Assembly (NCBI GenBank): GCA_965248635.1
Contig: OZ252114.1
Span: forward strand, 4,526,001 to 4,590,000
Direction of reading: 5' to 3'
Length of the DNA: 64,000 nucleotides
DNA from: CBDAPI01 sp965248635
GTDB taxonomy: Bacteria; Acidobacteriota; UBA6911; RPQK01; CBDAPI01
Under the pieces are notes generated by a model. The model did not search any database. It was not told the origin of the DNA and saw only the letters and a program-made list of their open reading frames with translations. Positions 26,157 through 35,345 of this stretch are shown here, piece by piece; positions within the stretch are counted from its first letter, which is position 1; the number at the start of each line of letters is the position of its first letter. Made by a program: the position numbers and the translations under genes.

Positions 26157-28592
26157 TTGGCAGATGGGTCGCGTTACCCTCGTGATATTGTGCTCGGCGT
26201 GTATCGAGTGTTCCGTGCAATCCTGTACTCGAGCCTGTCCTTGTGGACACTCGAAGTCTGGCTGTTGACCTGGAACGCGATGGCTCAGATCCAGCTGGGC
26301 ACCGTGCAGGGCACCGTGCTGGATCCGAGTGGTGCCGCCCTTCCGGGTGCATCAATAGCACTGCTTCAGCCAATCTCTGGTTCTCGCCGCACCACTTTGG
26401 CGGACAGAGCCGGTCAGTTTGTTTTCCATCAGGTCCCTTTCGGGCGCTACCGGATGATTGTCCGGGCTCCTGGATTTCAGCTCCTGGAGAAGGTCGTGTC
26501 CATCCGCTCAAATCTCCCGGTCGCGCTTCAGCTCAAGTTGCGCATCTACGGATCGCCTGAAACGGTGACGGTTGAAGAGACCCTGCTTGAACATGACCGT
26601 GCCTCAACTTCAACCATTGTGGATGAAACTCTCATCGGACGCCGGGCCGGGGCGCGCCCGAGCGCAGCTTTGCAGGAGCTCGTCGCCACGGTACCCGGCT
26701 GGGCGACGGAAGACAACGGACTGCTGCACTTCAGAGGGGTTGACGACGGTTTTCTCTTCATCACCGATGGGATCCCCCTGACCGATCGGATCGATCCCCT
26801 TTTCGCGGGTTCTCTGGATGCTCAGTCGATCCAGTCTCTACGGGTGATCAGTGGCCACTTTCCGGCGGAATACGGTGGGGCTTCCGGAGGTGTTATCAAC
26901 CTGGTCTCAAAGTCGGCCATGGACCGCCCTCTCAGGGCCGACCTCTCGCTGGCTGGCGGAAACTTTCGCACTGGCGAGGTCTCTGCTGCCGTCCGTGGGA
27001 ATATCCAGCAGAAGCTGGGCCTCTCGGTGGCGGGCTCCCTGGGAGGCTCTCTGGGTCGGTATCTCGATCCCATAGATCCGCAAAACTTCAATAATCGTGG
27101 CGGGTCAGCCAGGATCAGCGTGAGAGCTGACTGGCACGCCACCTCGAGGGATGTCCTGATCGCCAATCTCTGGGTAAATGGCACCGAGTTCAGAGTCACG
27201 AATACCCTCGAGCAGGAGCTCAACGGCCAGAGACAACGGCAAGAACTCCGGGACAACAGCCAGTCGCTCACCTGGCATAGGATCTGGTCACCCAACACCG
27301 TGACTGACGTGGCGTGGTATCGGCGCTCCTTCCGATCCCGACTCTTTCCCAGTCCCGGAGACATTCCCTTGTCGACGACTCAAGACAGACAACACGTCCG
27401 TCACGGGTTACTGGTCAACGTGACCCACTCCTTCGAGAGTCACCTATTCCAGGCTGGGGTCGAAGCTCAGCGGGTTGCCCCTAGGGAATTCCTCTCCTTT
27501 CACGTGACCGAGGAAGAAACCGGACTGGAGGCCGGTCTGAGCCCTGCCGCCCTGGAATTTGACGCTGAGAATCCTTTGGTCTTCAGCGATCGCGTCGTCC
27601 GAGCTAACGCCTCCTGGTATGTCCAGGACACTTTCTCCCCGCTCCAAAACCTCCGCGTTAACGCCGGGCTGCGTTTTGATCACACATCGCTCCTGGTTTC
27701 CGACTCTCAATTCAGTCCACGTGTTGGGATTGTCTACTACGTGCCAAAGACCAGAACCTCAGTCAGAGGATCCTACAACCGACTGTTTGCGCCCCCCCAG
27801 GTGGAGAACCTCCTGCTCTCTTCCTCCGAGCAAGCGCGTGAGCTCTCACCCTTCGACACTGCAGAAGGGGAAGGAGGTGCGGAAGTAAGACCCGAGAAGC
27901 AGCATGCCTTCGAGGTCGGATTTGCACAGGACGTTGCCCGCATCTTCAAGCTGGATGTCTCCTACTGGTGGCGTTCGGTCAGGAACTATGCCGATCCCAA
28001 TGTATTCTTCGGGACAACGATCGTTTTTCCGAATGCCGTTGCTCGCGGTAACGCGAAAGGGCTTGATGTACGACTGGATGTTCCGGAGAGGAAAGGCTGG
28101 TCCGGGTTCTTGAGTTATGGCAATTCCAACGTTTTCCAGATCGGACCAATCAACGGCGGCCTCTTCCTGGAGGATGAAGTCATTGAGATTGGACCCGGAA
28201 CCCGCTTTGTCCCAGATCATGACCAGCGCAATGTGGGAGCTTTTGGAGTCACCTATTCTCACCACAAGACCGGTCTCCGGGTTTCTTTGTTCGGGCGCCA
28301 TGAGAGTGGGACTCCGCTGCAGGTTGAAGACGACGATCTTGACGAACTGAAGGAAAGACCCGGTGCGGATCTGGTCAACTTCGAACGCGGGCGGGTGAGG
28401 CCAAGAACCCTCTTCGACGCCTCTATCGGAAGGGACTTACTCCGACGCGATGACCTCACCGTTAGGCTTCAAGTCAATGTTCGAAACCTGACCGACCGGA
28501 GATTTGCCTATAACTTTGGCAACCCTTTCAGCGGAACGCATTTCGGGCACCCCCGCCTGTGGAGCCTGCGACTAAGAATGTTCTTTTGGTAA
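26157..28592 (+). CDS. TonB-dependent receptor with carboxypeptidase-regulatory N-domain (Oar-like)
   Basis: This is an outer-membrane TonB-gated receptor of ~800 aa; the substrate is unknown. The annotated first codon precedes a likely internal start at VLGVYRVFRAILYSSLSLW, whose hydrophobic run and AMAQ end look like a signal peptide. Residues ~45-135 form a CarboxypepD-regulatory-like domain (GTVQGTVLDPSGAALPGASI). A plug domain with SLRVISGHFPAEYGGASGGV follows, then a beta-barrel ending in the aromatic C-terminus LRLRMFFW. Oar-like receptors of this build are abundant in acidobacteria. It is intact despite lying amid broken genes. No regulator or transporter sits beside it. Confidence 0.88.
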   Translation: MADGSRYPRDIVLGVYRVFRAILYSSLSLWTLEVWLLTWNAMAQIQLGTVQGTVLDPSGAALPGASIALLQPISGSRRTTLADRAGQFVFHQVPFGRYRMIVRAPGFQLLEKVVSIRSNLPVALQLKLRIYGSPETVTVEETLLEHDRASTSTIVDETLIGRRAGARPSAALQELVATVPGWATEDNGLLHFRGVDDGFLFITDGIPLTDRIDPLFAGSLDAQSIQSLRVISGHFPAEYGGASGGVINLVSKSAMDRPLRADLSLAGGNFRTGEVSAAVRGNIQQKLGLSVAGSLGGSLGRYLDPIDPQNFNNRGGSARISVRADWHATSRDVLIANLWVNGTEFRVTNTLEQELNGQRQRQELRDNSQSLTWHRIWSPNTVTDVAWYRRSFRSRLFPSPGDIPLSTTQDRQHVRHGLLVNVTHSFESHLFQAGVEAQRVAPREFLSFHVTEEETGLEAGLSPAALEFDAENPLVFSDRVVRANASWYVQDTFSPLQNLRVNAGLRFDHTSLLVSDSQFSPRVGIVYYVPKTRTSVRGSYNRLFAPPQVENLLLSSSEQARELSPFDTAEGEGGAEVRPEKQHAFEVGFAQDVARIFKLDVSYWWRSVRNYADPNVFFGTTIVFPNAVARGNAKGLDVRLDVPERKGWSGFLSYGNSNVFQIGPINGGLFLEDEVIEIGPGTRFVPDHDQRNVGAFGVTYSHHKTGLRVSLFGRHESGTPLQVEDDDLDELKERPGADLVNFERGRVRPRTLFDASIGRDLLRRDDLTVRLQVNVRNLTDRRFAYNFGNPFSGTHFGHPRLWSLRLRMFFW

Positions 28593-28713
28593 AAAGATTC
28601 CGATTTTACCTGAGCCAGCGTAGCAGAAAGGGGAAATCGATCAAGCGAGCTGGTCTGAAGTGCCTCGTAGTTGTGATAGCCCCTAGACGTCTGAGAGTCA
28701 AGTTAACGTGGAA

Positions 28714-31011
28714 CTAGAAAAACTTCACCGTATAGGTAAACCGTACCCCCCGCCCAATCTCCGGCGCCAGGTCCTTGATGAAGGATGCATGGTTCCGGTA
28801 AAGCCGATCCCCGACATTGAAGACGTTCACTCCCAGTTGATGAACGAAGTGCTGGCGGGGAATCGTATAGGAAGCAGCCAGGTTGATGACCGTGTAGCCT
28901 GCCGTGCTGGTCTCCGTCGAGAAGATGTCATCCCGCTGGCCCGCCATCACCACCTGGGACTTGAAGCTCAGGCCCCTGTGACGGAAGTCGAAGCCAATGT
29001 GACCTCGCAGCGGAGGAATGCGGGGAAGGGATTCGGACCTCTTCTGGAGTTCTGCATCCACGGCATCGAGCCCCAGATTGAGCCAGAAAGAGTCATGAAG
29101 CCTGACGTCCAGCCGCAATTCGCTGCCGGCGAAGCGGCTGTCGGCCTGCAGGTACTCTGCTTCGGTGAGACCGTCCCTGATCTCTCCCGTGGGGGCCAGA
29201 AAAACAAAGTCCTGGATGTCATAAAAAAAGAAGTTGGCAGTGGCGTGAATCTTTTCCCCGTGGTGACGGAGCGCGAGATCGATCCCCTGACTGCGCTCTC
29301 GTTCGAGTTGTTCGTTCCCGATCTCGAAGGCGAGATTCCCCAGGTGGGGCCCGAAGTTGTAGAGTTCCTCCAAAGCCGGAGCGCGGTAGGAAGTGGTGAA
29401 GTTGGCCACGAAAGCTCCCTTTTTCCAGAGAGAAACTCGGGCCCCGACACCCGCCGAGAATCCCGTGGAGTCACGGTCGGGGAGGGGCACCGGCTCTTCC
29501 TCACTGCTGCGTGTGCCCAACCCCCGGGGTTGGTAGCCGGTGTGCTCCACTCTACCTCCCAACTGCAACTTGACTCGCTCGAACTCCAGTTCCTGCAGGG
29601 TGAAGAGGGCAAAGGCCTTCTTGTCGACCGGAGGTGAAAGGGCCTCTTCGCCCATCACATCGTAGTCTCGAAACAGGCCCCAGAAACCGAAGCTGCCGGA
29701 AGACGGACCGTGGCGCGCCTGCATGAAATCTCCTCGGTAGACCCACTGCAGGTTGTCAAAGCTCGTTCCTATTTCGGTCTCGCCTCCGACCAGTGTCTCC
29801 AGTTCACTGTGGTGCCAGTCCGTATAGCTGAGCGACAGACGAATGCTGTCGACGAAGCCGTCGAGCTTGCGAAAGCCCCCCATCAGGCGGCTGTGGTGGC
29901 GCCGGAAATCGATATCGACGGCCTCGAGGTCCTCTTCGGAATTCTGCTCTGTCCCTGTCTGGGGCGGGGTCTCCTCGGCGGTGAGTTCGGCGGCAAAGGG
30001 GATGCCGTAGCGGCCCTCATTGAAGCGGTAGCCGAAGTTGATGAAGGCCTTTTCTCCATACCAGCCCAGGCCCGTCGTGCCATTGCTGATTCGGGTGCCG
30101 GAGTTCTCCACCACGCCGATCGGGGTGTGGTAATCGCCTGTCTTTTGGCCACCGCCACCGCCCCAGAAAAGCCAGCGGCCCGTTCCGTATTCCGTTCGGA
30201 CACTGGCTCCGCCCTGGGCGTTGGCTGAACCGGCCACTCCGGTGAACTGTCCGCGCAGGCCCTGGTGAGACTGCTGATGGTCTCCCAGATGCCCGGTGAT
30301 CGCGTTGACCACGCCTCCCACGGCGTTACTTCCGTAGAGCAGGGTGGCCGGACCTTTGAGCACCTCGATCCGCTCCAGATTGGCCGCATCGATGGGCTCG
30401 CCGTGATCGCCCGACTGGGCGGCCAGGGAACCGACTCGAATCCCATCCTCCATGACCAGAACCCGGTCTCCTTCAAAGCCACGCAGGACGGGACGGGCAC
30501 TTCCGGGACCGAAGCTGCGCTTGGCCACCCCCGGCTGGCCGTCCAGGACCTCACCGATTGACGAGGACATCTTCTGGGCCAGATCGAAGGAGTCGAGTGA
30601 GCTGACCGATTGGATCGCCTCGAAGGCAGTTTCCTGGGTACCCTTTGCCGTCACCGTCACCTCTTCTTTGATGACCGAGATCTTAAGTTTGAGATCGAGC
30701 CGGGTGGTCTCACCGGGTCGAACCCGGATCAGTTCGGTGCGGGAGTTCAGGGAGCCGACGTAGGCCACCAGATCGTAGACGCCGGGCGGAACATCAAGGA
30801 AGGTGTAGGTACCGTCCGCTGTGGTCTCGGCCACTTGATTCAACTGCACGAGCAGAACCTCGGCGTTGTGTATGGAAGCCCCGGTCTGCTCCAGCAGGAC
30901 CTTACCGGTAATCGTACCCGCCCCCTGGGCGGGCAGCAGTGCGACCGTTGAAATCAGAATCAGACCAGGAACCAAAAGGGGTCCGGTTCCCGGTCTCCTT
31001 TTGAAAAACAT
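28714..31011 (-). CDS. TonB-dependent receptor, ZnuD-like metal uptake candidate
   Basis: This outer-membrane receptor of 765 aa has a signal peptide ending near ALLPAQGAG, a carboxypeptidase-regulatory domain (TITGKVLLEQTGASIHNAEV) at 31-115 and a plug at ~125-240. The plug contains RGFEGDRVLVMEDGIRVG and AAQSGDHGEPID, close to the pattern of zinc/copper receptors such as ZnuD. The barrel has His- and Asp/Glu-rich loops and a terminal Phe (RFTYTVKFF). A small His-rich secreted protein is encoded 73 bp upstream on the same strand, consistent with metal acquisition. The metal itself is an inference and no Zur box was identified. Confidence 0.88.
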   Translation of the reverse strand: MFFKRRPGTGPLLVPGLILISTVALLPAQGAGTITGKVLLEQTGASIHNAEVLLVQLNQVAETTADGTYTFLDVPPGVYDLVAYVGSLNSRTELIRVRPGETTRLDLKLKISVIKEEVTVTAKGTQETAFEAIQSVSSLDSFDLAQKMSSSIGEVLDGQPGVAKRSFGPGSARPVLRGFEGDRVLVMEDGIRVGSLAAQSGDHGEPIDAANLERIEVLKGPATLLYGSNAVGGVVNAITGHLGDHQQSHQGLRGQFTGVAGSANAQGGASVRTEYGTGRWLFWGGGGGQKTGDYHTPIGVVENSGTRISNGTTGLGWYGEKAFINFGYRFNEGRYGIPFAAELTAEETPPQTGTEQNSEEDLEAVDIDFRRHHSRLMGGFRKLDGFVDSIRLSLSYTDWHHSELETLVGGETEIGTSFDNLQWVYRGDFMQARHGPSSGSFGFWGLFRDYDVMGEEALSPPVDKKAFALFTLQELEFERVKLQLGGRVEHTGYQPRGLGTRSSEEEPVPLPDRDSTGFSAGVGARVSLWKKGAFVANFTTSYRAPALEELYNFGPHLGNLAFEIGNEQLERERSQGIDLALRHHGEKIHATANFFFYDIQDFVFLAPTGEIRDGLTEAEYLQADSRFAGSELRLDVRLHDSFWLNLGLDAVDAELQKRSESLPRIPPLRGHIGFDFRHRGLSFKSQVVMAGQRDDIFSTETSTAGYTVINLAASYTIPRQHFVHQLGVNVFNVGDRLYRNHASFIKDLAPEIGRGVRFTYTVKFF

Positions 31012-31084
31012 TCTTGAAGACTCCTCCAGTTTGCGACACTTGAGGCGTGATTTCCTGAGAGGTTCAGAAAAAAGAAAACAGGGA

Positions 31085-31417
31085 TTAGCTCAGGTGAGCC
31101 GGAGGAGCCCTCAAGGAGGGCAAGACGAGTCTCAAAAAGGGCGCAATCAGCGCTGATTCGGTTGGCCGGTCGGCCTGGAAGGAGAGATATACCAGGGTGG
31201 GAGAGGTCAGTTCAGGTGCAAGCTTGACCAGGTGCAGACAGAAATGGTCTCCCTGTGCATGACTCTTGTGAAGGGTCTGATTCTGGTGCGAATGATGATC
31301 CTGCTTGCACTGTTCCTCGATGGGATGCAGGACTTCCACCGCCTGGCCCAGGCTGAAGACGAACAACAGCAGCACCAGCGATCCGGAACAAGCCGCTTTT
31401 ACCCATTGGAAGAACAC
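31085..31417 (-). CDS. Small His-rich secreted protein, DUF2946-like
   Basis: This 110-aa protein has an N-terminal signal anchor (KAACSGSLVLLLFVFSLGQA) and a compact metal-ligand cluster: CKQDHHSHQNQTLHKSHAQG followed by DHFCLH. The pattern of a signal peptide, a Cys/His cluster and a short hydrophobic tail is like DUF2946 proteins found beside copper, cobalt and zinc transport genes. It precedes the ZnuD-like receptor by 73 bp and is probably the first gene of a two-gene operon. A role as periplasmic metal binder is inferred from composition and context only. Confidence 0.65.
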   Translation of the reverse strand: MFFQWVKAACSGSLVLLLFVFSLGQAVEVLHPIEEQCKQDHHSHQNQTLHKSHAQGDHFCLHLVKLAPELTSPTLVYLSFQADRPTESALIAPFLRLVLPSLRAPPAHLS

Positions 31418-31453
31418 GCAATCAGTCTAGCACAGCGACTGTGCAGCGGCCCT

Positions 31454-31771
31454 CTAGACCCGCACGAAGTCGTAGTCGTGGGCCAGGGTGCGGGTGATCT
31501 GGATGAGTTGGTCAAGTGAGGGCTGCATTGTGTCGAGGATACCCTTCACAGAACGACCAAGGCTATCCCGGTAAATCGAGGCAACCGGGCCGTCATCCCC
31601 AGGCTTCCCCGCTGCCTTCTTTGCCCAGAACCCCCCCCTGGCCGTGGGACCGTGAGTTTCCAGCACACCTTGGCCAAACCCACGTCGGAGATCCCGTAAC
31701 TGCTTGGCCAGCTTCTGCATGGGAGTAGACCAGACCGCTTCGTAGAGCTTCTCCCGGTCGTATTTGGTCAA
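31454..31771 (-). pseudogene. YDREKLYEAVW-type conserved protein with two compensating frameshifts
   Basis: The 105-aa reading frame starts MTKYDREKLYEAVWSTPMQK and later has FWAKKAAGKP. Between these, the visible frame (LRDLRRGFGQGVLETHG) is unlike the family. The alternative frame reads YGISDVGLAKVCWKLTVPRP, which fits the conserved HTH-like middle. One base is shifted just after LAKQ and shifted back in the G-run at about 31636. So an ancestral protein acquired two opposite indels that scrambled ~25 residues. The C-terminus, LDQLIQITRTLAHDYDFVRV, is duplicated at 46629. Function of the family is unknown; it may bind DNA. Confidence 0.6.
31464..31522. repeat. 59-bp repeat shared with 46629-46687
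   Basis: Both copies begin ACGAAGTCGTAGTCGTGG and match at 57 of 59 positions by eye, in the same orientation. This copy is the 3' end of the YDREKLYEAVW-type gene; the other is fused to an HU gene fragment. Confidence 0.75.
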
Positions 31772-32107
31772 GAGGTACCAGGAAGGCGGCTCATGCCGTT
31801 CCTGCAGCTCCTCAGGTTGTAACTTTCACGAAACTTCTCTTCATTAAAGAGATAGACACAGGAGATAGCGCTGATGAGAAGTCTCAACTGCTTAACCCCT
31901 GTCCACCCGAAAAACTCCATCCAACCGATGAGGAAGCCCGTGGGAGCAGGCTCAGGATGCAGATTTGAATGATCTTCCTCGGCGAGCTCTACGAACTACG
32001 ACGAAAAGCGGCGAACCGGATGTTTCTTGACGGCTGAATTAGGCCGCTGGACAGACCTTGCCCGGGTCCGACTGATGTTCAGGGAATAAGTCGGCGGTGC
32101 CTGAGCC
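31772..32107. other. Non-coding or eroded DNA
   Basis: About 340 bp without a supportable gene. A short plus-strand stretch near 31966-32036 reads FLGELYELRRKAANRMFLDG before a stop and may be the tail of another lost gene. Confidence 0.35.
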
Positions 32108-33057
32108 CTACGCCGCTACGCGTTCGTAACGATGATGCAGTCCGCCGCAGACGGGAAACGAGAGCAGCTTCATTGGCCCAGCAGCTACACTCGGCTTCTT
32201 AGTGGCAACGGGTGTGTCACCGTCGAGTCCCTGATGTGGCCGGGAGCAATGGTAGTACTGCTCGATGTATTCCCTGAGCAACCTGTTCAGGTGCCTTTCA
32301 CTGAGCACGATGACGTGATCGAGTAATTCTCGGCGTAGCGTGCCGAAAAACCTTTCGATATAAGGGTTCTGCCAAGGACTCCGGTAGGCCGTTCGCACTT
32401 CTTCAATGTTGCAGCTGTCCAGGAACTTCCGGACTCCGTGGCCGTAGATGCCGTCATTGTCACGGAACAAGAATCTGGGCTGACAACCGAAGGGTGTGGT
32501 TTCTCGAAGCTGTTGAATGACCCATGCCATCGAGGGGTGGTACGTCGTCGAGAAATGAATCACCCTCCGACGATCATGTTCGAAGACAACAAACACGTAT
32601 AAAAATGAGAAGCCGACCGTGATGACGGTAAAGGAAGTCCATCGCCCATGAGACTTCCAGGTGGTTACGCAGGAAGGGCAGCCAGTTCGTTGGTTTGTCA
32701 GGCTGATTCTTCGGCCGGTGCATGTACTTGCGGATGGTGTCGTCACACGGAGGATCGCACCCGAGAAGTCGCAAGGTGTCCCCAATTCGTTCAGCACTCC
32801 ATAAGGGATTCTCTCGGCTGAGCCGACGTATCAGATCCCGCCTTCTTCTCGATCCGACACTTGCACACCGCCAACTGGCTTTCTGCTGCCAGAAACCTTG
32901 GCGCCAAAGTCACCCGAGAATAGAGAAGTGCCGCTAGAAATGTACAGACGAATCCGGCAGCTTGCCTGAGATCAGAAATCGTCGTGAGGATGAGCTGGAA
33001 CAGGAAACGAATCTGTCTCATGGCCCGCAGGATACGAGGCCTTGAGCTCCACCTCAA
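32108..33057 (-). pseudogene. DDE (rve) transposase remnant with deletion and frameshifts
   Basis: Pieces of one integrase-core transposase lie in three frames. The N-terminal piece (LAAESQLAVCKCRIEKK) corresponds to the leucine-rich start of this transposase group. An internal deletion then joins it to LIRRLSRENPLWSAERIGDT and YMHRPKNQPDKPTNWLPFLR. A frameshift near 32650 leads into FEHDRRRVIHF, FLFRDNDGIYG (second Asp) and SPWQNPYIERFFGTLRRELL (Glu). The last frame ends at 32108. It is inactive. It belongs to a different subgroup from the copies at 24.3 and 42 kb. Confidence 0.78.
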
Positions 33058-33069
33058 GATCTGCGTAAG

Positions 33070-33354
33070 TCATTGCTGCACAAGGTGGACGGGATTTTTC
33101 GGGGGGACAACGACACCTTCGGTCACCCTGTCTACACCGTCCGCAGTGATGGCATAGCCGCCATTGTCGGTACGCTCAACCCAACCTTTTTCCTTTAGAT
33201 ACCAGAGGTGGGACTCCAACTCACCTTCTGAACAGTCAAGGTCGCTCTCCAAATGCAAGGACCCCAGATCCGGTTCATCAACATCCTCGCGCCAGCAGAG
33301 ATAAAGCAACCAGAGGAGAGCTCTTCTTAGATACTCATCCTCCTCGATGTCCAC
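33070..33354 (-). CDS. Small acidic protein with winged-helix-like C-terminal half
   Basis: This 94-aa protein starts MDIEEDEYLRRALLWLLYLC. The middle (DLDCSEGELESHLWYLKEKG, then WVERTDNGGYAITADGVDRV) has the spacing of a winged helix: recognition helix, KGWV strand and Y-A-I-T-x-x-G wing. It lies 24 bp downstream of the J-domain gene on the same strand and is probably the last gene of the EAL/J-domain operon. The role is unknown; possibly a DNA-binding or protein-interaction adaptor. Confidence 0.55.
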   Translation of the reverse strand: MDIEEDEYLRRALLWLLYLCWREDVDEPDLGSLHLESDLDCSEGELESHLWYLKEKGWVERTDNGGYAITADGVDRVTEGVVVPPKNPVHLVQQ

Positions 33355-33378
33355 GGGTCCTTCGGCCTCGACCCAGCG

Positions 33379-33624
33379 CTACCCGTGCGCATCTATGCTC
33401 TGGACCTTGCTGTCGGCTTCCGATCTGCGATCAGGATCAGAGAGTATCTGGTAGGCCCTGCGAACACTCTTAAATCTCTTATCATCCCCTGTTTGTGCAC
33501 TATCCGGGTGGCAACGCTTCGCTAAGAAACGGGACATCACCTGGATGGTATCTCGATCAGCATTGGGGCTGATCCCAAGGGTCTCGTAATAGTCCTCGAA
33601 CTCCCGGCCGGTTATCGATCTCAT
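33379..33624 (-). CDS. Short J-domain protein
   Basis: This 81-aa protein is essentially a single J domain: DYYETLGISPNADRDTIQVM, then the HPD motif in KRCHPDSAQTGDDKRFK and the fourth helix RRAYQILSDPDRRSEA. J domains stimulate DnaK ATPase activity. Here no substrate-binding domain follows, so it may act as a specialised adaptor. The ATG overlaps the stop of the EAL gene (ATGA), so the two are translationally coupled. Stand-alone J domains next to EAL/GGDEF proteins are known in environmental bacteria, but their purpose is unclear to me. Confidence 0.78.
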   Translation of the reverse strand: MRSITGREFEDYYETLGISPNADRDTIQVMSRFLAKRCHPDSAQTGDDKRFKSVRRAYQILSDPDRRSEADSKVQSIDAHG

Positions 33625-34526
33625 GCCACCCCCCTTCTACTTTCGCCAAGGAGCCCTAAGAGCCTGGAGGATGTCTGTGGCGAGTGGGGAAGTCCGGAGA
33701 AGAATCTGCGGAGCTGTTCTGCCGAGATGGCGCGACTGAAATACCAACCTTGGATTTCGTCGCAGCCCTGCTGCTGGAGGAATTCAAGTTGCTGCCGAGT
33801 TTCCACTCCTTCTGCCACCACACTCAGTCCCAGGCTGTGCGCCATCGCAATAATCGCTCGCGTGATGGCGCGATCGTCCGGATCCTCCGTAACGCCTCGC
33901 ACAAAAGACCGGTCGATCTTCAGACAGTCCACTGAAAGGCGCTTTAGATAACTAAAAGACGAGTAGCCGATGCTAAAATCATCAATCGAAAGCTTGATTC
34001 CGACCGATTTCAGTTCCGAAAGTTTTTCTCTCGCTTCGACCTCGTTCTGCATGATGGTGCTCTCGGCGATCTCCAGTTCGAGCAAACGGGGATCCAGTCC
34101 GGTTTTATCCAGAACGTCGAAAATGGTGTGCAGGAAGTCCTCTTGCCTGAGCTGCAGGCTGGAAACATTAATTGCAATTCTTACATGAGGGAAACCAGCC
34201 TTTTGCCAGGCGATGTTCTGTCGACAAGCGGTCTCCAACACCCATCCACCGATCGGCAGGATCAGTCCCGTCTCTTCTGCCATCTGGATGAATCTTGAAG
34301 GCTCGAGAACGCCCTTTATCGGGTGCTGCCAACGCAGCAGCGCCTCGATGCCGACCAGTTCTTTGCTCAGACAACCGACTTTAGGCTGATAGTAAAGCAG
34401 GAAGTCCGGACCTTCGATCGCCTTGTGAAGATCGTTTTCCAGACCCAGTTTCTTTGCGGAACCTTCAATCATGGACACCACAACGGCGGTTCCCTTCTCC
34501 TGTTTCATCAAATCTCTTGTGGCCAT
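33621..34526 (-). CDS. EAL-domain cyclic-di-GMP phosphodiesterase
   Basis: This 301-aa protein consists of a short N-terminal segment and one EAL domain. Catalytic and metal-binding motifs are present: the signature EALLRW at ~62, INVSSLQL, ELEIAES, DDFSIGYSSFSYLKRL and LKIDRSFV, then AEGVETRQQLEF. These support activity in hydrolysing c-di-GMP to pGpG. No GGDEF, PAS or membrane segment is present, so the protein should be cytoplasmic; input could come from the short N-terminus or from partner proteins. It is the first gene of a three-gene minus-strand operon with the J-domain and winged-helix-like proteins. Confidence 0.9.
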   Translation of the reverse strand: MATRDLMKQEKGTAVVVSMIEGSAKKLGLENDLHKAIEGPDFLLYYQPKVGCLSKELVGIEALLRWQHPIKGVLEPSRFIQMAEETGLILPIGGWVLETACRQNIAWQKAGFPHVRIAINVSSLQLRQEDFLHTIFDVLDKTGLDPRLLELEIAESTIMQNEVEAREKLSELKSVGIKLSIDDFSIGYSSFSYLKRLSVDCLKIDRSFVRGVTEDPDDRAITRAIIAMAHSLGLSVVAEGVETRQQLEFLQQQGCDEIQGWYFSRAISAEQLRRFFSGLPHSPQTSSRLLGLLGESRRGVA

Positions 34527-35023
34527 GAGAATTCTCCTCTGAGTTGGCTAATCGACCTGGATATAGGCATCTCGTGTGATGCTCACGCTATCAGGGACGC
34601 CCGGGAAAGGAAGCATGGTCGAATAGGTTTTGGAAGCTTAAACTTTCGAATACACCCAGGGGTCGTACCCAGGCGCAGGGCAGGGGCCGCTCTCACAATC
34701 CACCTGCGTGTGCTGGTTGCCGAGCACACAATGACAAATGCGGACCGTGCTAGATTGTTCTTTAAGCCGTATTCTCGATGGATTCATTCCCAACCCCCTG
34801 ACCGAAAGTGTCTCCTGAACACGCTCTTTCTGTAACCTAGCTCACTTTCTACTGCAAACTTGTGACGGTCGACACCAAATTCTGCTTTCTTCGTTACAAT
34901 TCGTTGTGATGTGTGCTCCTCAATCACAAGGCGCTGTCTTTAGACGCGTATCGGTAGTTTATTATGTGGGGATGCCGAACAGAGGGTGCTATGAAGTAAT
35001 GCCATTGCTCCCAAGCCAAGTGC
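34527..35023. other. Upstream region of the EAL operon, no gene seen
   Basis: About 500 bp with no coding region I can support. It must carry the EAL operon promoter. The stretch 34860-34970 is AT-rich. The frames open here are interrupted or lack family features. Confidence 0.4.
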
Positions 35024-35192
35024 GGGTATGCAGAGCCATTCTTTCCACTTGTCTCTTTCCTGGTTACCCTCACCCCGTGTCACGCCCAGGACTTCACTGC
35101 CAAATGTGTGGGCGTCACTGACGGAGACACCATTAGCGTCCTCGTCGGCACCGAGCAGATGAAGATCCGCTTGGAGGGCATTGACGCCTCGC
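35024..35192 (+). pseudogene. N-terminal fragment of a secreted SNase-like nuclease
   Basis: The frame reads FFPLVSFLVTLTPCHAQDF, a signal peptide, followed by KCVGVTDGDTISVLVG and KIRLEGIDA. T-D-G-D-T-I and R-L-x-G-I-D-A are the first conserved blocks of thermonuclease (SNase) domains, including the first Ca-binding Asp. After GIDA the sequence becomes unrelated, so the Arg/Glu catalytic residues further on are gone. No in-frame start codon is evident at the 5' side. It is a dead gene stub. Confidence 0.65.
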
Positions 35193-35318
35193 CCTCCGGG
35201 CTCCCTCCCCCCGACCCGTTGTTTCTGAGGCAAGGAACCAATCTGCTGTTCGGAACTGGGTTCGATTCCTAATGAGGCAAGTTTCTAGCCTCGGTTCAAT
35301 TCTTTAATGATGCAATAC

Positions 35319-35345
35319 GCGGGGAATTCTAACTGTCGCCAATCA
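35319..35345. mobile_element. Solitary IS21-type terminal repeat
   Basis: The 27 bp ending CTGTCGCCAATCA are the reverse complement of the left end of the IS21 element at 18623 with one mismatch. Only the outer repeat is present; no second subterminal copy and no ist genes adjoin it. It marks the edge of a lost or deleted IS21 copy. Confidence 0.7.

Noticed and set aside
34323..34835. 170-aa plus-strand frame opposite the EAL gene
   Set aside because: It is antisense to a well-supported EAL domain and has no recognisable features.
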